This document shows positions 26,971 to 35,987 of a stretch of DNA of 64,000 nucleotides, piece after piece. A program made the translations under genes and the position numbers. The notes under the pieces were generated by a model that searched no databases, was not told the DNA's origin, and saw only the letters and a program-made list of their open reading frames with translations. The stretch lies in assembly GCF_000455205.1 (NCBI RefSeq), contig NZ_AUWQ01000065.1, positions 1-64,000 on the forward strand. Direction: 5' to 3'. Position 1 is the stretch's first letter. Every line of letters begins with the position of its first letter. Source of the DNA: Mycobacterium sp. UM_CSW (GTDB lineage: Bacteria; Actinomycetota; Actinomycetes; Mycobacteriales; Mycobacteriaceae).

Positions 26971-27914
26971 GGCGACGCCCGGGCAGCGCCTAGGTGTTCC
27001 CGCCAGTCCTCCACCATGACCAGTCGCCCCGATGAGGCGAGCGTCATGAACAACGTGTCGCCATCGGCGCTCAAGGCGACGTTGGTGGTCATCGGGTCGT
27101 CGGCCGGAATAGCGCCCAGCAGTTCGCCGTTGGGCGAGAAGACGGTGACACCCCCCGTCCCGAGGGTCGCGACGAGGATCCGGCCGGCCGCGTCGACGCA
27201 GAGCCCGTCGGCCCCTCCGACATTCAGCGGACCGCCGCTGGGCACGGTTGTTAAACCGCGCGCCCGGGACACCACACCGGGCCCGTCCAGTGTGAATTCC
27301 CAGACCCGGCGCGTGCGCGTCTCGGCCACGTAAAGCAACGCCCCATCCGGGGACAGCGCAACGCCGTTGGGCATCTCGAGCGGGTAGACGATCTCGCGAA
27401 GCCCACCGTCGACGGTGCCGTAGAGCAGTCCCGTCATGCCGCGGTTGCGGTTGCGCACGGCTCCGCCGTCGGTGACATAGAAACCACCATCGCCGTCGAT
27501 GCAGATGTCGCTGGGCCGCATCAGCGCCAACGTGGTGCCGGAGCGCGTGGCGAATTCGGTGTACAGGGTTCTGACCTGGCCGTCGGATTCGACCAGCTGC
27601 AGCGCGGGAACGACGGGATGGTCGGGCGGGCCGACCGGCCGGAAAAGCGTTGCGCAACCGGCGAAGTCGTACGGCCACGGCCCTTGCCCGAAGGTGGAAC
27701 CGCCGTTCTGGCAGACCACCAGCCGACCGTCCGGAAGCCGGGCCACCCCGTTGGGGCCGCCGCCGGTCTCGGCGACCGTTTCGGCGACGCCGTCCGGGCG
27801 GACGCGGGTGATCTTGCCGGCCGCCATCTCCGACAACACGACGGAACCGTCGTCCAAGACGACCGGGCTTTCGGGAAACAAAAGCCCATTGGCCAGGCAA
27901 CGGCCAGCGCTCAC
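26967..27914 (-). CDS. SMP-30/gluconolactonase-like beta-propeller hydrolase
   Basis: 315 aa. Repeated blades with GVARLPDGRLVV, DICIDGDGGFYVTD, NGVALSPDGALLYVAET and DGLCVDAAGRILVAT match the SMP-30/lactonase family, in which Glu, Asn and Asp from different blades bind a divalent metal. A lactone-opening step, for example after ring oxygenation, would fit the cluster. GTG 27914 overlaps the SnoaL stop; the open frame continues to 27962 without support. Confidence 0.82.
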   Translation of the reverse strand: MSAGRCLANGLLFPESPVVLDDGSVVLSEMAAGKITRVRPDGVAETVAETGGGPNGVARLPDGRLVVCQNGGSTFGQGPWPYDFAGCATLFRPVGPPDHPVVPALQLVESDGQVRTLYTEFATRSGTTLALMRPSDICIDGDGGFYVTDGGAVRNRNRGMTGLLYGTVDGGLREIVYPLEMPNGVALSPDGALLYVAETRTRRVWEFTLDGPGVVSRARGLTTVPSGGPLNVGGADGLCVDAAGRILVATLGTGGVTVFSPNGELLGAIPADDPMTTNVALSADGDTLFMTLASSGRLVMVEDWREHLGAARASP

Positions 27915-28459
27915 AGCCGCTGTTCCCCCTCGCTCCGCGCCGCCGCGTTGGTCTGCCACCACGCCGTGAAGACCGGATCGGTCAGCGGCAGGTCACCGAC
28001 CCCGGTCTGATTTCGGGGCCAGGAGGCGGCTTCTTGAGTCAGCGGCGACGTTCGGCGGCTTACGCCGTAGAACAGCCGATGCCTTCGGTGCAGGAAAAGC
28101 CAACGCCCGCCGTGGCGTTCGTAGCGGTCCTCGTACTTGATGAGCTGTTCGACGAACCCGTCGGTGTGGGTCTGGGCGAAGCACTGGGCCCAGACCTGCC
28201 CGTGGGCGCGGTCCTCGGCGTCCAGCTCGATGAGGTGGTTAGCGACGAGGATGACGGCGAACAAGCTGGCGTCGACGCTGGCCGACATCAGCCGGCGCAG
28301 CGCCTCTCGGCCCTCACCGTGGTCGCCGAAGCGGGCGTGCGGGGCGAACAGTTCGGCCATCGCGTCGACATCCCGCGTTTCGATCGCGGCGGCGTAACGG
28401 TAGGGCAGTTGACGAATCTCCTCCTTCGCCAACAGTTCCCGGACTTGCGCGTCATGCAT
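27911..28459 (-). CDS. SnoaL/NTF2-like family protein
   Basis: 182 aa. The N-terminal helix region LLAKEEIRQLPYRYAAAIETRD and the cone-forming strands match the NTF2-like/SnoaL_4 family, which includes dehydratases, isomerases and hydrolases of small ring compounds. It lies 5 nt after an SDR and overlaps the SMP-30 gene. It has a sister at 50292-50933 with the same EEIRQLAARYAVALDMRD start. Confidence 0.78.
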   Translation of the reverse strand: MHDAQVRELLAKEEIRQLPYRYAAAIETRDVDAMAELFAPHARFGDHGEGREALRRLMSASVDASLFAVILVANHLIELDAEDRAHGQVWAQCFAQTHTDGFVEQLIKYEDRYERHGGRWLFLHRRHRLFYGVSRRTSPLTQEAASWPRNQTGVGDLPLTDPVFTAWWQTNAAARSEGEQRL

Positions 28460-28464
28460 CGGGG

Positions 28465-29280
28465 CTAGGGCACCGAGGTCGGCGGGCCTAGTATGTAGCG
28501 CCCGGATTGCGGATGGTGATACCAGCCGCCGGCCGCCGATGTCCCGCCGTCGACGTGTAGCGTCTGCCCGGTCACGTAGGCGCTTAGGTGGGTGGCGAGA
28601 AATATTGCAGCTCCGGCCATCTCGTCAACGTGTCCGGCGCGACCCATTGGCACCATCAGTTTGGCGTTCTCGGTGCCGTTGGGCGCCATCGTCGCCAGAC
28701 TTTCGGTGAGCGTGAAGTCGGGCGCCAGCCCGTTGACGCGGATGTTGTGCGGCGCCAGTTCGAGTGCCGCGGTCTTGGTGAAGTTGACCACCCCCGCTTT
28801 GGCCGCGGCATAGGCGGCAAACCCGGGCGCGGCCCGTACCGCCTCAATGGTGCTGATGTTGATGACGCTGCCACCCCGCCCCGCCTCCACCAGGGCCCGC
28901 GCGATGCGCTGAGTACAGAGCAGAACCTGAGTCAAATTGATCCGGATCAGGGCATCCCAGCCATTGGGAGAGGTGTCGAGCAGTCCGGACCAGAAGACCC
29001 CGCCGGCATTGTTGACCAGAATGGACGGCACTCCGAGTTCGTCGACGGTGGTGGCCAGCGCCGCGTCGACCTGTTCGGCGTCGCGTACATCGGTGACGCA
29101 CGCGAGGCCGCCGACGCGCGCGGCCACCGCCGTGGCACTCCGCGGGTCTTTTTCCCAGATGGCCACCCGCGCGCCGAATTCGGTGAAGGCCGCGGCGATG
29201 GCGCTTCCGATCCCCCCGCCGCCGCCCGTGACGACCGCGACCTGGCCGTCGAGCGATGCGGCGTTCCGGTGCAGCGTCAT
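28465..29280 (-). CDS. SDR family oxidoreductase
   Basis: 271 aa classical SDR. TGGGGGIG near the N-terminus, NNAGG, the Ser of NISTIEAV and YAAAK are all in place, and the C-terminal LHVDGGTSAAGG is typical. It is first gene of the leftward unit SDR, SnoaL, SMP-30 lactonase, adenylate cyclase, divergent from the mycofactocin-type SDR at 29435. The two starts sit about 63 nt on each side of operator site 7. Confidence 0.87.
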   Translation of the reverse strand: MTLHRNAASLDGQVAVVTGGGGGIGSAIAAAFTEFGARVAIWEKDPRSATAVAARVGGLACVTDVRDAEQVDAALATTVDELGVPSILVNNAGGVFWSGLLDTSPNGWDALIRINLTQVLLCTQRIARALVEAGRGGSVINISTIEAVRAAPGFAAYAAAKAGVVNFTKTAALELAPHNIRVNGLAPDFTLTESLATMAPNGTENAKLMVPMGRAGHVDEMAGAAIFLATHLSAYVTGQTLHVDGGTSAAGGWYHHPQSGRYILGPPTSVP

Positions 29281-29343
29281 TCGCTTCTCCTCACGCCCAT
29301 CGGACCGCGTCGGGGAGGGGCCTTCACCAGCTCACCGCGAGTG

Positions 29344-29370
29344 ACAGATTAACACTGAGTGTTCTATTAT
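29344..29370. promoter_or_regulatory. Candidate operator, site 7
   Basis: Triplets ACA, ACA, TGT, TAT at 8-bp spacing. The core AACA-N5-TGTT is perfectly symmetric. It lies midway between two divergent SDR starts (29280 and 29435). Confidence 0.65.
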
Positions 29371-29434
29371 CCAATCAGTGGCGGCTGCCACGGTGGCGCG
29401 GAGCGTGCCGCCGAATCGGACGATGGAGGACCAG

Positions 29435-30292
29435 ATGCAGCGTCTGAGCGGCAAGGTCGCCGTGATCACCGGCGCGGCGCGCGGACAGGGCCGCAGTCAC
29501 GCCATCCACCTCGCGGACGAGGGCGCCGACATCATTGCGCTGGACATCTGTGCCGACATCGACACCAACGGATACCCGCTGGCGACGCGCGCCGACCTGG
29601 ACGAGACGGTCAACCTGGTCGAAAAGTCGGGCCGGCGCGCGGTGTCCGCGGTCGTCGATGTTCGCGATCGCGCCGCGCTGAAGAAGGCGATCGACGAGGC
29701 GGTCGCGGAGTTGGGCGGTCTGCACGTGGTCGTGGCCAACGCCGGCATCTGTCCACTGGGCAACGACGTTCCGTCGCGCGGTTTCACCGACGCGTTCGAC
29801 GTCGACTTCATCGGCGTCGTCAACGCCGTCCACGTATGCCTGGAGCACCTCCGGGCGGGCGCCTCGATAATCGTCACCGGATCCATCGCCGGCCTGGTCG
29901 ACCAGAAGGATCTGGCCAGCGGCGGTGGCCCGCAAGGTCCGGGCGGTGCCGGCTACGGGCTGGCCAAGAAGATGCTGCGCGAGTACACAAAGGGATTGGC
30001 CCTGTCGCTGGCTCCGGAACAGATCCGAATCAACACCGTGCACCCGACGAACGTCAACACCGATATGCTGCACAATCTTCCGATGTACCGGACGTTTCGC
30101 CCGGACTTGCCCGAACCGACCCGCGCGGACGCCGAGATCGTCTTTCCGGTGCTGCAGGCGATGCCCGTGCCGTGGATCGAGCCGGAGGACGTCTCCTATC
30201 TCGTGGTGTACCTCGCCTCCGACGAATCGCGCTACGTCACCGGACAGCAAATGTTCGTCGACGCGGGTGCGGGTCTCAAACTAGGTCTGTAG
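29435..30292 (+). CDS. Mycofactocin-coupled SDR family oxidoreductase
   Basis: 285 aa. The signature TGAARGQGRSHA, the extra insert after the second strand (DICADIDTNGYPLATRADLDET) and YGLAKK are those of the SDR subfamily in which NAD stays bound and electrons pass to mycofactocin. The family oxidises secondary alcohols in mycobacterial catabolism. ATG 29435 has GGAGG 5 nt upstream, better than GTG 29378. It is the only intact member here; the remnant at 14810-14908 is a second copy of its N-terminus. Confidence 0.87.
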   Translation: MQRLSGKVAVITGAARGQGRSHAIHLADEGADIIALDICADIDTNGYPLATRADLDETVNLVEKSGRRAVSAVVDVRDRAALKKAIDEAVAELGGLHVVVANAGICPLGNDVPSRGFTDAFDVDFIGVVNAVHVCLEHLRAGASIIVTGSIAGLVDQKDLASGGGPQGPGGAGYGLAKKMLREYTKGLALSLAPEQIRINTVHPTNVNTDMLHNLPMYRTFRPDLPEPTRADAEIVFPVLQAMPVPWIEPEDVSYLVVYLASDESRYVTGQQMFVDAGAGLKLGL

Positions 30293-30313
30293 CGATCGAG
30301 CAACAGCGGCAGT

Positions 30314-31111
30314 TCAGCGTCCACGAAAGTCCGGGTTGCGTCGCTCGGTGAAGGCCGCCATGCCCTCGGCGACGTCGTCGGTCGCGGCGACCTGCTCCAC
30401 CAACAGCGCCTCGGTGCGAAACGCGGCATCGCGGTCGACGTCGAACGCCTGATTCAGCATCGCCTTGGCCGCCGCCAGCGCACGGGTGGGCCCATCAGCG
30501 AGCCGCTGGGCCCAGGCCGCCGTCTCAGCTTCCAGGTCATCGGCTGCGACGACCTTGTTGACCAAGCCGAGGCGCTCGGCCTCCGCAGCGGACAGCTCCT
30601 CGCCGAAGAACAACAGCTGCTTTGCCACGTTGAACGGGACCTTGCGTGCCAGCAGATAGGCGGCACCCCCGTCGGGTGCGAGCCCCCGCCGCGCGAAAAG
30701 CTCAATGATCCGGGCACTTTCAGAGGCCACAATGAGGTCGCAGGCCAGCACCATGCTGGCGCCCACCCCGGCGGCAATGCCGTTGAGCGAGCACAGCACC
30801 GGCTTCTCGCAATCGAGCAACGCTGACACCACCGCCTGAGACCCGGTGCGCAAGATGCGGGCGGCGTCGCCCGCAACCCGATCTTTCTTGGGCTGCATTC
30901 CCGGGTCCCGGAGATTCGGTCCCGTACAGAAATGCTTGTCACCGTGGCCGGTGAGCACCACCGCCCTGACGCCTGGCTCGTCGGATGCCGACCGCAGGTT
31001 TTCGATCAGGGCCTGCTGCACCGCCCGCGTCACCGAATTGCCGGCCTCGGGGCGGTCCAAGACCAACCAGAGCACCGCGCCGTCGGTGCGGACGGCAAGG
31101 CCGGGGGTCAC
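30314..31111 (-). CDS. Enoyl-CoA hydratase/isomerase family protein
   Basis: 265 aa crotonase. The oxyanion-hole pieces are KHFCTGPNLRD and LNGIAAGVGASMVLACDLIV; RRGLAPDGGAAYLLAR follows, as in PaaG-like isomerases. The GTG start overlaps the P450 stop (31108) in a GTGA, so it is co-translated with that P450. The reaction is not determinable. Confidence 0.87.
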   Translation of the reverse strand: MTPGLAVRTDGAVLWLVLDRPEAGNSVTRAVQQALIENLRSASDEPGVRAVVLTGHGDKHFCTGPNLRDPGMQPKKDRVAGDAARILRTGSQAVVSALLDCEKPVLCSLNGIAAGVGASMVLACDLIVASESARIIELFARRGLAPDGGAAYLLARKVPFNVAKQLLFFGEELSAAEAERLGLVNKVVAADDLEAETAAWAQRLADGPTRALAAAKAMLNQAFDVDRDAAFRTEALLVEQVAATDDVAEGMAAFTERRNPDFRGR

Positions 31112-32304
31112 AGCCGCATCGGCACGCTGGCCGGACCGCGTACGGAATTGGTGTGCACGTAGGTCACCGCGCCTTCGTCGACATCCCAGGTGGGGAAACG
31201 CTTCAGCGTCTCTTCGAGGGCAACCCGGGCCTCCAGGCGGGCCAGTGCCGCACCCAGACAGAAGTGCGAGCCGTGGCCGAAGCTGACGTGGCGAATTCCC
31301 GTGCGCTCGACGTCGACGACGTCGGGGTTCTCGTATTGGCGTTCGTCACGGCCCGCCGACCCCGTCAGCAGCGCAACGCGCGAACCCGCCGGGATGAGCG
31401 TCCCGTTGTAGGTGACGTCGCGTTCCGTGTAGCGGCCCTGCACTGGCGACGGCGCGTCGTAGCGCAGCAGTTCCTCGACGGCGTTGCCGATGAGGTCCGG
31501 CCGGTCGACCAGCTTGGCCCGCTGGTCGGGGTACTGCGCCAGTGTCAGCGCGGCCCATCCCAGCAGACGCGCAACGGTCTCATTGCCGGCGACGTTGATC
31601 ATGGCGATGAACATCAACACTTCGCCATCGTCCAGGCGACGGGTCTCGCGGCCCGCCTGGATCAGGTCGGAAGTCATCAGGTTGCCGACGATGTCGTCGG
31701 TCGGCGCGGCCCGCCGTCGCTGAATCTGGTCGGCGTAGTAGCCCAGCAGCTTCGCGTTGGCCTGCTGGCCCTCCTCATTCAGCTCGGTCGTGCCCTCGTC
31801 GCGATGTAGCTGGGCATCCGACCACTCGCGCAGGTTGTCGTGGTCGTCCTCAGGGAAACCCAGCAGCGAGCTGATCACCATCACCGGGAGCTTCATCGAG
31901 AAGTCGCGCACGTAGTCAAAGCCGTCGGTGCCGACGAAAGCATCGAGGTAGGCGCAGCACAGCGAGCGGACCCGGTCCTCAAGCTGGGCGATCTGGGTGC
32001 GAAAGAACGTGCGATTGACCATCTTTCGCAGTGCGGTGTGGTCGGGTGGGTCCATCATGATCATGGCCCGGGGCGGCGGCCACGGCTCGTCGGTGATTGC
32101 ATCCAGGGTGATCCCGTGCGACGACGAGAACGTTTCGGTGTCGAGCGACGCTTCCAACACGTCGGCAAACCGGCTCAACGCATAGAAATCGTACTGGTCG
32201 TTGTAGTACGTTGGCGCTTCGTCGCGCAGCCGCTTCCAGACTCCGTACGGATTCTGGTGCAGCGCGCGGTCGAACGGATCCCAACGTAACTCGATCGTCG
32301 TCAT
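31108..32304 (-). CDS. Cytochrome P450
   Basis: 398 aa. The heme loop GHGSHFCLGAAL has its Cys near residue 349; EELLRYDAP is the K-helix motif. The I-helix reads NVAGNETVA, with Asn for the common acidic/Ser residue, still compatible with AGxxT. ATG 32304 is preceded by GAGAGGA; the longer frame to 32331 would run into the operator. It pairs with the crotonase at 30314 and is divergent from a crotonase/FadE unit. Confidence 0.9.
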   Translation of the reverse strand: MTTIELRWDPFDRALHQNPYGVWKRLRDEAPTYYNDQYDFYALSRFADVLEASLDTETFSSSHGITLDAITDEPWPPPRAMIMMDPPDHTALRKMVNRTFFRTQIAQLEDRVRSLCCAYLDAFVGTDGFDYVRDFSMKLPVMVISSLLGFPEDDHDNLREWSDAQLHRDEGTTELNEEGQQANAKLLGYYADQIQRRRAAPTDDIVGNLMTSDLIQAGRETRRLDDGEVLMFIAMINVAGNETVARLLGWAALTLAQYPDQRAKLVDRPDLIGNAVEELLRYDAPSPVQGRYTERDVTYNGTLIPAGSRVALLTGSAGRDERQYENPDVVDVERTGIRHVSFGHGSHFCLGAALARLEARVALEETLKRFPTWDVDEGAVTYVHTNSVRGPASVPMRL

Positions 32305-32327
32305 CGGCACCGTCCTCTCGCCAAAGA

Positions 32328-32354
32328 ACATTAATACATAATCTGTATAGTTGC
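32328..32354. promoter_or_regulatory. Candidate operator, site 8
   Basis: Triplets ACA, ACA, TGT, TGC at 8-bp spacing, 24 nt upstream of the P450 start (32304) and 51 nt upstream of the crotonase start (32406). The core ATACA-N5-TGTAT is the same as in site 1. Confidence 0.68.
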
Positions 32355-32405
32355 ACCATGCTGACGGCGTGGTGATCGCCCGCCCGGTGTTGAGGAGGAC
32401 GAACG

Positions 32406-33218
32406 ATGGAAACCCGAGAACTCGAGCACGTGGTCTACGAGAAGGATGGCCCGATCGCGCGGATCATCCTGAACAACCCGGATGCCGCCAACGCTCAGAG
32501 CTCGGAAATGGTCCACAGCGTCAACGAGGCGCTGGACGATGCGCAGTACGACTACGACATCAAGGTCGTCATCATCAAGGCCAACGGCAAGGGGTTTTGC
32601 TCCGGTCACATCCCTACCGGCGCGTACCCCGAGTTCATGGCCGAACTGCAGGCTTCCGGGAAGGTCTGGCGTTCCGCCGCGCAGTTGTTTCTGTGGCCGG
32701 TGCTGAAGCTGTGGGAATTTCCCAAACCCGTGATCGCTCAGGTGCACGGGTATGCGATCGGCGGGGGCACCACGTGGGCGCTGATCCCCGAGATCACCGT
32801 CTGCTCCGAGGACGCGTGGTTTCAGATGCCCCTGGTGCCGGGTTTCGGGCTGCCGGGCGCCGAGACCATGTTCGAGCCGTGGGTCTTCATGAACTACAAG
32901 CGGGCCGCCGAGTACCTCTACACCGCTCAGCGGTTGAGCGCGGCCGAAGCGCTCGAGTTCGGCCTCGTGAACCGGGTGGTCCCCGCCGACCAGCTCGAGG
33001 CCACCGTCGAGGAACTGGCCGCACAGATCGCCAAGGCGCCCCTGATCACGTTGCAGGCCGTCAAGTCCGGCATCATCCGCGCGTGGGAGACGATGGGCTT
33101 TCGGACCCACCAACAGACGACCAATGACCTGCAGGCGATGGTGACCGGCAGCAAAGAGTTCCAGGAGTTCATGGCGGAGCTGATGAAGAAGGGCTCCAAA
33201 CCCACCGAGCGCATTTAG
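32406..33218 (+). CDS. Enoyl-CoA hydratase/isomerase family protein
   Basis: 270 aa crotonase with GKGFCSGHIPTGAYPEF and VHGYAIGGGTTWALIPEITV as the two oxyanion-hole loops. A strong GAGGAGGA lies before ATG 32406. It is followed after 2 nt by a FadE at 33221, a common dehydrogenation-hydration pair. A larger insertion after the first loop (MAELQASGKVWRSAAQLFLW) suggests a bulky substrate. Confidence 0.87.
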   Translation: METRELEHVVYEKDGPIARIILNNPDAANAQSSEMVHSVNEALDDAQYDYDIKVVIIKANGKGFCSGHIPTGAYPEFMAELQASGKVWRSAAQLFLWPVLKLWEFPKPVIAQVHGYAIGGGTTWALIPEITVCSEDAWFQMPLVPGFGLPGAETMFEPWVFMNYKRAAEYLYTAQRLSAAEALEFGLVNRVVPADQLEATVEELAAQIAKAPLITLQAVKSGIIRAWETMGFRTHQQTTNDLQAMVTGSKEFQEFMAELMKKGSKPTERI

Positions 33219-33220
33219 CC

Positions 33221-34423
33221 ATGCCTTTGAAACCGATCATTCGCTTCGGCTGTGATGAGAGCGCCGAGTCACTGCGGGCCTCAATCCGCGAGTGGCTGGC
33301 AGCCAATCTCCCGGACGAATTCCGGCGCACCGCGGCCAATCCCGACTACCTACCGCGCGACGCCCACGAGCGTGCGGTCGCATTCTGCAAGAAGCTGCAC
33401 GCGCGGGGCTGGTTTGTGCCGCATTGGCCCGCCGAGTACGAGGGCGGCGGACGCGGGATCGTCGAGCAGGTGATCATTCGCGAGGAGCTAGCCTATGCGG
33501 GCGCCCCGCTGGTGAACACCAACGGGGTCAACATGCTCGCGCCGGTGCTGTTCAAATACGGGACACCCGAACAGAAGGCGGAGCACCTGCCCGCCATTGC
33601 GCGTTCGGAACGCATGTGGGCGCAGGGTTATTCGGAGCCGGAGGCCGGCTCGGACCTGGCGTCGCTGCGCATGACGGCCCGCCGAGACGGCGACGAGTAC
33701 GTCTTGGACGGCCAGAAGACCTGGACCAGCAATGGCGTGCTCGCCGACTGGATCTTCGTGCTGGCCCGCACCTCGCCCGTGGCGGACAAGCGCCAGTCCG
33801 GCATCTCGTTCTTCCTCGTCGACCTAGAAAGTCACGGGATCACCCGTCGGCCCATCCGGTCCATGACCGGTTACCCGACCTTCGCCGAGGAGTTCTTCGA
33901 CGGTGTGCGCGTGCCCGCCGCCAACCTCGTCGGGGCCGAGGGGGAGGGGTGGAAAGTCGGTAAGGCGCTGCTTGACGCCGAACGGTCGAACATCACCAGG
34001 GCGGCCCAGGCGCAGCGCTATCTCGATGAGCTCGTCGACTGGTGCCACGCGCAGAAGGGCTCGGCGCACGACCCCCTGTCCGATCCGGCCAACCGCATCG
34101 CGCTGGCCCGCGCCGTCGAACGCGTCGAGGTGGGCCGCGCCCTGTCGTACCGCGTGGCGCACCTGCAGGCGGCCGGGGCGCTTGACCCCACGCTGCCGTC
34201 GTTGTCGAAGTTGTACCACTCCGAACTGACGGCCGAGTTGCGCGGGCTCGGAGCCCAAATCCTCGGTCCGGCAGGCGGACTCATGCCGGATGACCCCGGC
34301 GCCGTGCTCGACGGGCACTTTTCGGAAGGCCTCTTGCTGTCCCTGCTTCACACGATCGGCGGCGGTACCAGCGAGATTCAGCGCGACCTGATTTCGACGG
34401 TCGGTCTGGGGATGCCGCGCTGA
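33221..34423 (+). CDS. Acyl-CoA dehydrogenase (FadE), large type
   Basis: 400 aa. AQGYSEPEAGSDLASLRMTA and KTWTSNGVLADWIFVLARTS are the FAD/substrate strands; the C-terminus GGGTSEIQRDLISTVGLGMP is canonical. No small-type partner is adjacent. It may work as a homotetramer or pair with the lone small-type subunit at 50935. It converges on the crotonase at 34426 with a 2-nt gap. Confidence 0.87.
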   Translation: MPLKPIIRFGCDESAESLRASIREWLAANLPDEFRRTAANPDYLPRDAHERAVAFCKKLHARGWFVPHWPAEYEGGGRGIVEQVIIREELAYAGAPLVNTNGVNMLAPVLFKYGTPEQKAEHLPAIARSERMWAQGYSEPEAGSDLASLRMTARRDGDEYVLDGQKTWTSNGVLADWIFVLARTSPVADKRQSGISFFLVDLESHGITRRPIRSMTGYPTFAEEFFDGVRVPAANLVGAEGEGWKVGKALLDAERSNITRAAQAQRYLDELVDWCHAQKGSAHDPLSDPANRIALARAVERVEVGRALSYRVAHLQAAGALDPTLPSLSKLYHSELTAELRGLGAQILGPAGGLMPDDPGAVLDGHFSEGLLLSLLHTIGGGTSEIQRDLISTVGLGMPR

Positions 34424-34425
34424 TG

Positions 34426-35184
34426 TCAGGAGTAGGCGGCCCGTCCGTCGGCGGCCGCCGAACGTTGTTGCGCCACGGTCGCCATCGCCAGCTCGAGCGG
34501 ATGAAAGGCGGCGAGCTGAGCGGCCTCGGCCGAATTGATCAGCCGCTTGGTCATTTCGACCGCCCCGGCGTCGGCTCGGCCGAGCTCATCGGCGATGAAG
34601 ACCGCCCGCGCGATCGCCGAACCCGGCTCCACCACATCGGTGACCAGCCCCAGCCGCTCGGCGTCTCCCGCCGAGAGGCGGATTCCGCGTAGCAGCAACG
34701 ACGCCGCGCGGTGCCGCCCGAGCTGCTGGGTCAGGCGCCACGCCAGCCCGCCGTCTGGGACCACGGCGCGGGCCACGAACGGCGCGGCGAAGTAGGCGTC
34801 GGACGCGCACACCACGAGGTCGCACGACAGGGCCAGGCTCCACCCGAGGCCGATGGCCGCGCCCTCGACCGCGGCAAGGGTCGGCACCGGCACCGCTCGA
34901 ATCTGCTCCATCACCCGTTGCGCGTGTTCGACGCGCCCCGCCGGGCCCAGCGGGCCGCTGCCATGTGCCGGCCCGGTCTTCAAATCGCCACCCGCGCAGA
35001 AGAACCCGTCCGCACCCGCGAGCACAACGCCGCGAACGTCATCCGCGACGACGCCGTCAAGCACCTCCGACAGTTCGGTCCACGACTCGTAGCGCAGAGC
35101 GTTGCGCTGTCGCGGCCGGTTGAGCAGCAGGAGGGCTATGCCGTCGCGGTCCTCGCGGCGGATCAACGGATCGTTTGCTGTCAC
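34426..35184 (-). CDS. Enoyl-CoA hydratase/isomerase family protein
   Basis: 252 aa crotonase, last gene of the E1/lipoyl/crotonase operon. The oxyanion loops are DGFFCAGGDLKTG and VEGAAIGLGWSLALSCDLVV. GTG 35184 overlaps the stop of the preceding crotonase (GTGA); the frame upstream to 35238 is unsupported. Three consecutive crotonases (34426, 35181, 35988) suggest successive or alternative hydration, isomerisation or C-C hydrolysis steps. Confidence 0.85.
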   Translation of the reverse strand: MTANDPLIRREDRDGIALLLLNRPRQRNALRYESWTELSEVLDGVVADDVRGVVLAGADGFFCAGGDLKTGPAHGSGPLGPAGRVEHAQRVMEQIRAVPVPTLAAVEGAAIGLGWSLALSCDLVVCASDAYFAAPFVARAVVPDGGLAWRLTQQLGRHRAASLLLRGIRLSAGDAERLGLVTDVVEPGSAIARAVFIADELGRADAGAVEMTKRLINSAEAAQLAAFHPLELAMATVAQQRSAAADGRAAYS

Positions 35185-35981
35185 TTGCGGCCGAGGAAGT
35201 TGTCGATGGCGGCCCGGTGTTCCGGCGTGGTGAAACACTCAGTCTCTGCGGAGATCCCGTATTCGAGGATGCCGGTGATCGCGCGCTGGGCGTGCAGGTT
35301 CAACGTCCGCTTCGTATCCTGCACGGCCCGTGGTGGTAACGCGGCCAGACGGTTTGCAATCGACAGCCCCTCCTGCTTGATCTCCGCGTGCGGCACGACC
35401 CGGTTGGCCAGGCCCAACTCGACGGCCTTGTCGGCCTTGATGCGTTCGCCGAGCATCAGGTACTCCTTGGCCTTCAGCAGGCTCATCAGCAGCGGCCAGA
35501 GCACCGACCCGCCATCGCCGGCCACCAGCCCGCTCGCGACATGTGTATCGGCGAAGAACGCCCGGTCGGACATCAGGACGATGTCGCACAAGACCGCGAT
35601 GCTGCACCCGAAGCCGACCGCGGGCCCGTTGACGGCGGCGACGACGGGCAGCGGAAAGTCGATCATGTCGCGCACGATGCGTCGGGCGTCGCGCATCCCG
35701 GCACGGCGAGTGACCGGATTGTTGACGTGGGTTTCCAGCCACTCCACCAGGTTTCCGCCGGCGGAGAAGTAGTCACCGGTGCCGGTGATCAGCACCGCCC
35801 GCGCGTCGGCATCCTCAGCGAGGTCCGCCCACAGTCTGGTAAATGCCGTGTGCATCGTGTTGTTGACCGCGTTGGCGTCGTCGGGGTTGTTCAGCGTCAC
35901 GATCCGGACGGGACCGTCGGCGGCCACGAGGATCTCCTCGCACCCGGTCAGTTCCGACGTGCCCTGCGGTAGCTCGGTCAT
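35181..35981 (-). CDS. Enoyl-CoA hydratase/isomerase family protein
   Basis: 266 aa crotonase. TGDYFSAGGNLVEWLE and VNGPAVGFGCSIAVLCDIVL are the substrate-binding loops. It sits 6 nt after the crotonase at 35988 and overlaps the one at 34426. The DGGSVLWPLL segment in the active-site helix is typical of hydratase/isomerase members. Confidence 0.87.
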   Translation of the reverse strand: MTELPQGTSELTGCEEILVAADGPVRIVTLNNPDDANAVNNTMHTAFTRLWADLAEDADARAVLITGTGDYFSAGGNLVEWLETHVNNPVTRRAGMRDARRIVRDMIDFPLPVVAAVNGPAVGFGCSIAVLCDIVLMSDRAFFADTHVASGLVAGDGGSVLWPLLMSLLKAKEYLMLGERIKADKAVELGLANRVVPHAEIKQEGLSIANRLAALPPRAVQDTKRTLNLHAQRAITGILEYGISAETECFTTPEHRAAIDNFLGRK

Positions 35982-35987
35982 GGGCAG

